Below, piece by piece: positions 58,301-64,000 of a stretch of 64,000 nt of DNA. Location of the stretch: NCBI RefSeq assembly GCF_033473495.1, contig NC_088938.1, positions 248,001 through 312,000 on the forward strand, given 5' to 3'. This stretch comes from Cercospora beticola (Eukaryota > Ascomycota > Dothideomycetes > Mycosphaerellales > Mycosphaerellaceae). Each line of letters begins with the position of its first letter. The stretch's first letter is position 1. Under the pieces are notes generated by a model that was given only the letters and a program-made list of their open reading frames with translations, was not told where the DNA came from and did no database searches. The translations under genes were made by a program, and so were the position numbers.

Positions 58301-60205
58301 TTATCTTCGGTTACTATAAGAGTTACTAGTATTCCTTCTATATCGCCTATTAGTAATAAACTAGTTAGACGATTATACTTTATTAATATTTAACTAGGTA
58401 GTAATAGACGTTCGTATAGCGGTAATTAGAGCCTCTAATAACTTATAGTTATCTAGTAATACTACTTAATACTCCGGTCTATCTTAGTAAGTAAGAATAA
58501 GCTAGTTTATTACGTTAGTATCGTACTAGAGTAAGATTAGTAGTCTAGGCTTAATAGTTATTAGATTATCGTATATAGTTTAGAAATACTAAATTAGCGT
58601 CTTATTAGAGTTATTACTATAAACCTTAGTTAGAGTAGTATTCCGCTATTCTACTTAGTATTCTAGCTTTAGGTTACGCGTTTCGAAAGTATCTTAAATT
58701 AGGTAGTATACTTAGTTAAAGGTTATAAAAGTAGGTATAATTCGTTATTCCTATATCTCCTCTACTCTTCTAGTTAGTATAGTATATATAATATCCTTCC
58801 GGCTTAATAGTAGTATCCTTAATTAGTCGTAGCGTTTATTAAACCGAATTAGGTCGGTTACTAGTATCTCGTATTTAGCTCCGGAGTACTTCTTCTAATT
58901 AGTATAGAGCTTATTAAGGTTCGTAGTAGCCTTACCTTTATTAAACTCTAGAAATATAGTAGTTTATCTTATTTAATTACTAGTAGAGTTTTAGTTCTAG
59001 CTAGAGTATTCGTTCTAAGAGGTATAGGTAGGCGTATAACTAGATTTAGTACTAGAGTTACTAGTTAGCAGTAGAATTAGTTCTTAACTACTAATAACCG
59101 GTTATTCCGGTAGGTTCTTAGAGTTAATCGTATCGCCGCTTACTAGAAGTACTAGTATCGCTATCGCTATTACTACTAGTATCGCTACTAGTTTTAGTAA
59201 ACTAGTCGCTTATCTTAAGGCTATCTATTCTTTATATTAGCGAGATTACTATAAATTAATAGCTCGCTAAGAGCTATAAATTAATCGTTCGTAGAAGCTA
59301 GCGATATTACGTTATCGCTTTATCTCGTCTTCTAGCTAGAGTTAGTATTCTACTAGTTCTAGCGCTTATTCGATACGTATTACTAGAGTTTACTTAGTAA
59401 TCTAAATAAGAACTCCTCGGTAGTATAGCGCGTTAATTAGTTCGCGGAGTAACTATCTATCGGTTACCTCCTATTACTCGCTAGTAAGATAGCTAAAGAT
59501 ATCTATTACCTCTTTAAATAGCGCTCTATCGCAATTAATAGTAAGGTCGTTAAGAAAGCGTACTATCTAATTTTAGATAACTTCTAGCGTCGCTTAATTA
59601 TCTAGTATAGTAAACTCCTAGTTCTTAGTATTAATAAGGCCGCTAAACTTCTATAGCTTCTCTAGTAGTACCGATATTATCGTAGTATCGTTATTACTAC
59701 GTACGTATATATAGTATAGTATTATAGCTACTCGGAGGTCCTAATAATACTATATATAGGTAATCCTCTTTCGTATAGTTAATAGTTCGTACTATAGATA
59801 TTAAATTAACTAAAGGACGTAGGTTTTAGCGTCTCTATTAGTAGCTATACGTCTAAGATACTATACTAGATATAGTTTCGCTAAGAATTAGCCGTAATTA
59901 GAGGTTAATTAAAGTCCTAATAATACTATATATAGGTTTAACCTCGTTCTAATTACGCTCTTCTAGCTAGCTAATTTACGTAAGAATTAATAAAGACCTT
60001 ATACTAATTAGTATAGATAGGCTCCTCTATAGAGAGTATTTAGTTAGGTAATAAAAGATAGTATATAAAGATTAGTATTAATTCTATAGAAGGTAGCGAA
60101 CGAGCTAGCTCTATATACTACTACTAGAACAGAATATCTATATTCTAGTAGTTAGAGCTTAAGCTAGTTTATACGAGGTAGCTACTATACTATACTAATC
60201 CGATA
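55394..60205 (-). pseudogene. Copia-2 gag-pol remnant
   Basis: Minus strand. RT segment near 55,700-55,780 reads TDNTLILAN-EF followed by LIFTSKPKERLIANTYLT, the style of fungal Copia RT. The second catalytic Asp is Asn through RIP. Pre-integrase His positions read Tyr near 57,500. The upstream (higher coordinate) part is presumably gag. Limits approximate. Confidence 0.65.
59738..59937. repeat. 24-bp direct repeat pair, period 176 bp
   Basis: The 24-mer at 59,738-59,761 (GTCCTAATAATACTATATAT plus AGGT) recurs exactly at 59,914-59,937. It may be part of a short LTR or regulatory repeat near the 5' end of Copia-2. Confidence 0.6.
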
Positions 60206-61405
60206 ATAAATTCTTAGATAATAGCTATTATATATATCTATTAGACTTTACTATATTTCCTATATAGCTTTATCTAGATATTATATACTCTTATTTTATT
60301 TATTACCTTATTTTAGTTATTTATATAAAGACTTTCTATTAGGATATAGATTGCCTTTATATTATCCTTCTACTATTTTAGGCTAAACTCTAAAAATATA
60401 GTACCTTTCTCTTTACTTAATAAAGCTTTAGATACTTTAGCTTTAGCTAGAGTAGATACTAATAATCTCTTTAAGTCTAAGATTATTTAGAAGATTTCTT
60501 TTCCTCTAAGTATATTCTTTTATAGCTTAAACTATAGTCTCTAGTTCTCTTTTATTAGAATTAGTATTCTTCTTCTATTTAATTTACTTATTAAATCTAT
60601 TTCTATAAAATTAAATAAATAAATCTAAACTCTAGAAATATAAGCTCTTTTAATCTAATTAGTAGCTTCTAGATTTCTACCTTCTCTAGTTACTAAAACT
60701 CTTCTCTTTTAGCTAAGATATCTAAGGACTCTTCTCTTTTATAGAAGTTAGTTAGGTTCTTAGATAGAGAACTTCTAAAAGATCTACCTTTTTAGAAGAG
60801 TACTACTAGCTAGTTCTAAGGTATTAGTAGTACTTAGTACTTAGGCCTAGTCTTATCTACTTAAATACTATAGTCTAAAGCTAATTCTTTCCTTTTTATA
60901 CTTCTTTAGTATACTTCTCTTTTAAAGTAGAGTATATCTTACTAGGCTTTTCTCTATCTTATTTACCTTTTAGAGACTTCTAGCTTATAACTAGGATCTT
61001 CTAAAGCTTTAAGATAGTATAGATAGAATATACTTCTAGTTTCTCTTATACTCTTTTTCTACTTCTCTATCTAGTTAATACTATAGGTCCTATAAGAGAT
61101 AATATATATTACTTTAAGAATAAGAAAGCTAACTCTTTCTACTTAGAGCCTCTCTATAAACCTAGGCTTATAACCTATTAATTTATATTCTCGTAGGCAC
61201 TTATCGGATAGGTATAATATAGTAGAAGTAGAGATAATAAGTAGGAACTAACCGAGTTAATTATATTAGTTAGTTATAAGTTATATTTTACTTCTAAGAT
61301 AGGTATTAGCTAGATTATATAACCTAGTATTATATAACCTATATTACCTAATCCTAATCTCTAAAGTATCTATTAGAATATCTAACTAGACTATACTTTC
61401 TAATA
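60206..61405 (-). mobile_element. Copia-1 copy C, 5' fragment (5' LTR and gag)
   Basis: Matches copy A from about 44,621 to 45,818: the start of the polyprotein and the 230-bp 5' LTR (61,176-61,405). The left end breaks abruptly into Copia-2 at 60,206, so the rest of the element is missing. Confidence 0.85.
61176..61405 (-). repeat. 5' LTR, Copia-1 copy C
   Basis: 230 bp; more heavily changed than the LTRs of copies A and B (starts TATTAATTT in place of TGTCGAATT). Confidence 0.85.
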
Positions 61406-61798
61406 CTCCTTTATATTATCGAAGATATAGATATACTAGATATAATTAAGAGCGACCTTTAGCTTAGTAGTAAGACTCCGAACTTAAAGTACTATTACTA
61501 ACTCTTAATACTATAGTTTTAAAGAGCCGTTAGGTAAGCGTTTATAGATATACTAGTATCCTTTAATATAGATATAATTATTACTAGATCGCTAGATACT
61601 ATAAAATTTATATATAAAGCGCTTAACGCTAGAATACTAGTCCTTATTACGTTCGACTATTAACTAGTATATATTCGAGTTTAGAACTATACTCTTATAA
61701 ACTACTATATCTTCGATCTTATACTACTTCTAATTATATAAAGGAGCTCGCTATAGTAGTATAGCTAGTAGATTAGCTTCTTTTACTAGCTAGCGAAG
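61406..61798. other. Unidentified RIP-affected segment
   Basis: 393 bp between Copia-1 copy C and Gypsy-2 copy 2. One + strand frame reads as a possible old element protein (e.g. ALNARILVLITFDY) but no family is recognised. Confidence 0.4.
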
Positions 61799-64000
61799 TA
61801 TTACGACCTCGCCTACGATATAGTAGTAAACGGTCTTAATAGTACGTAACGCCGTATATATATCGCGGTACGGTACGTTCTATAATACGCGTTTCTTATA
61901 TTTAGTCGCGTATTCTCTCGCGCTCTCCTTAGATACCTTATCTTATAACTTCTATTCTACTATAATATTATATACTATTATACTTCGTAAGACTAATCTA
62001 TATAACTAGGTTTATATAGTTTATAGTTTATAGTAAGTCGCTACGATAAAGCGCGATATCGACAATTATATAGTATATAGTATAAATATAGTAGGTCGCT
62101 ATATTAAGCGTAACTCTCTTTTTTTATATATATAGTTTATAGTCTACTCGTTATCTTAATAATAGCGAAGCCGAGTAGTATTAGTAGTAAGAATAGCTGC
62201 TACTACTCCTTCTACGTATCGCTTTTAAACGACTATATCGAGTTATAATTATAGACCTAGAGCTATAACTTAGATAGTAAGTTCGCTTAATAATAGAAGG
62301 CTATTAAAGAATAACTCGCTACTATCGAAGAAGCTACCGAACTTAAAGAAGAACCTATTAACCTTCTCGAGTTCTAACTTACTCTTACCGAATAAGACGA
62401 GATTACCTTCTAAGATAATACTAGTAAGGAAGTCTATATCTCTACTAACTAGCTATAGAATCTAAGCGCTTTTAAGCTCTATAACTAAGTCCGAGCTACT
62501 CTAGAAGGTATATATACTATTATTCGTTACCTTTACTTCGATTACTATATAGCTCTTTAGTAACTCGAAGGCCTTTAAGCTATATATAACTTTAATTAAG
62601 AGAAGTACTACGCTCTCTCTCGTTAAGCTAACTATCTCGAAGCCGAGAATATCTAGCTTAGTAATAACCTCGAAGAGTCTAGGAAGCGACTCGAAGATAT
62701 AATAGGCCTCTCGTCCGATAATACTACTAAGAAGATCGTTAAAGACCTTATAGCTAATATTACCGAATTTAAGAAAATAGCTAAATATTACTATAACTAT
62801 AGTAAGGACCTCGAAGCTAATATCGAGGAGCTTAAAGTACGTATTATATAGCTTAAGGAATAAGAGTTAGTAGAGAGCTAGAATATAGATCTTATATTAT
62901 TTATATTAAGGAAGAATAATACTACTCTAATAAAGAAGAAAGCTACTTTAAGTAAAGCTAATAAGAAGCTATAGAAGAAGATCGATAAGAGCTATAGTTA
63001 CGACTCCGATTATAATACGCGTCTATACTATTATTTCCTATCTCTATAGTCGCGCTACTAGTATAGTAATCTAGGTCCTAATAACTCTAACTCCGATTCT
63101 AATTCGAGTCGTAGCTCTAGCCGACTACCTAACTACTCTCGTAATAGTAGCCGTAGTAGTAGCTATCGTAGTAATAGCCGTTATAGTAATAGCTACGACC
63201 TATCTTATAGCTACGACTATAATAGCACTTATAAGATACCTCGCTTTAAAATACTAGATATAGACTCGGCCGTAACGATACTATTATAGATCGACTTTCT
63301 CCTTAGGATCGGTATTTAGATAGCTCGTAGTATCTATTATCTAGAGAAGTTTAGTATAAATAGTAAGCCTCTATTCGACGAGTAGCTTCTTAATATAGAC
63401 TACTTCCTAGTAAATACTATTTTCTAATTAGCCGATCGGGCTATAACTTAGCTCCTTACTATAACTAAAAGCGACGTTCGTATACTACTCGAACTCTATA
63501 TTAATACTCGCCTCTCCTTATTCGTTTAAAAGAGCTCTATTACTAACCTATTTACTTCTATCGATAAGATACTTATCTTCCTAGTCGAGCGCTATAGCTA
63601 GCGTAACGTTACTAGTAAGTCTTTTATAGATATATCTAAGCTTAAGTAGAAGGAGAGTTAACTATTCTCCGAGTACTATACTAAGTTCTAGAGTCTAAGC
63701 TCTCGCGTCGCTATAACTAAGGAGATCGAGATATAGATACTCGAGAATTTACTTTATTATTATTACTAGAACCGACTAGTTAATAGTACGCTACTAACTA
63801 CTCTTAAGGAGCTCGTTAATAAGCTATATAATATCGAGACTAGTTTTATCTATCTTAACTAGAATAAGAAGGACTCTAAGAAGGAGAGTAGTAATAACGC
63901 CGGTAATAATAATACTAGTAATAATAGTAATAGTAATAGTAGTAATAGTCGTAACTATAGTAATAGACGTAGTAGTAATACTATATCCTCGTCTAATCTA
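61799..64000 (+). mobile_element. Gypsy-2 copy 2, 5' part with gag, runs off the window
   Basis: Collinear with 28,991-30,991 and continues further. Gag-like frame: coiled coil (EESRKRLEDIIGLSSD near 62,665), Ser/Arg-rich tract near 63,105-63,200 (SSSRLPNYSRNSSRSSSYRS), helical domain (LFTSIDKILIFLVERYS near 63,550), then an Asn/Ser-rich low-complexity run from about 63,880 (NNNTSNNSNSNSSNS). Slightly less mutated than copy 1. The pol region, if any, lies beyond 64,000. Confidence 0.62.

Larger units (their letters stand above)
47957..60205 (-). mobile_element. Copia-2, truncated, split by Gypsy-3
   Basis: Second Copia-type element on the minus strand. The 3' tail is 47,957-48,214 and the body 55,394-60,205, separated by Gypsy-3 and joined at TTAAG. 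RT lies near 55,742-55,753 (reads TDNT). The pre-integrase motif near 57,488-57,520 reads LRTLYCRFGYLS. No terminal repeats were resolved; both ends are cut by Copia-1 copies B and C. Confidence 0.68.

Noticed and set aside
14752..64000. Alternative genetic code or recoding with TAG/TAA read as amino acids
   Set aside because: The stops fall where Gln/Trp are expected and are explained by CA/TG to TA changes; the same bias covers non-coding LTRs.
14600..64000. Centromere
   Set aside because: Repeat-rich, mutated DNA alone does not show a centromere; no centromere-specific evidence is visible.
1..64000. CRISPR arrays, bacterial operons, ribosome-binding sites
   Set aside because: Eukaryotic introns and fungal repeats throughout; no regular short repeat-spacer arrays were seen.

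Overview
The window looks like a filamentous ascomycete, most likely a Dothideomycete. The genes carry short (49-76 nt) GT-AG introns with CTAAC/CTGAC branch sites, and the repeats carry fungal repeat-induced point mutation (RIP). The class is inferred; the species is not identified. It has two sharply different halves.

1-14,450 is a normal gene-bearing segment with six supported genes: a CSC1/RSN1/PHM7-type membrane channel (+); an unrecognised multi-pass membrane protein (-, convergent with it); NPL4, the Cdc48 cofactor (-); SEC66/SEC71 of the post-translational ER translocon (+, divergent from NPL4); an unrecognised F-box-like hypothetical protein (+); and a 103-residue secreted cysteine-rich protein (-), a candidate effector about 1.7 kb from the repeat block.

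14,600-64,000 is a nested stack of LTR retrotransposons in which CA and TG dinucleotides have been almost completely converted to TA, while CpG is retained. No conventional gene survives. The layers resolved from LTRs and target-site duplications (TSDs) are: chromovirus Gypsy-1 copy III (14,752-28,334, +), split by Gypsy-1 copy II (16,269-23,049, -); 651 bp of unidentified AT-rich DNA; the 5' end of a second gag-bearing element, Gypsy-2 (28,991-30,991); Gypsy-1 copy I (30,992-38,546, +), carrying a 742-bp TRIM-like element; Copia-1 copy B (38,547-47,956, +), split by Copia-1 copy A (39,687-45,818, -); Copia-2 (47,957-60,205, -), split by Gypsy-3 (48,220-55,388, -); a 5' fragment of Copia-1 (copy C, 60,206-61,405, -); an unidentified 393-bp gap; and a second Gypsy-2 copy running off the right edge.

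The most notable observation is that two different Gypsy families each carry a reading frame antisense to gag-pol, between pol and the 3' LTR. In Gypsy-1 it is present in all three copies, with a length difference that is a multiple of three and a conserved 49-nt intron-like segment. Genes in the left half are housekeeping or membrane functions without an obvious shared pathway; SEC66 and NPL4, both tied to ER protein handling, share a 502-bp divergent promoter region.
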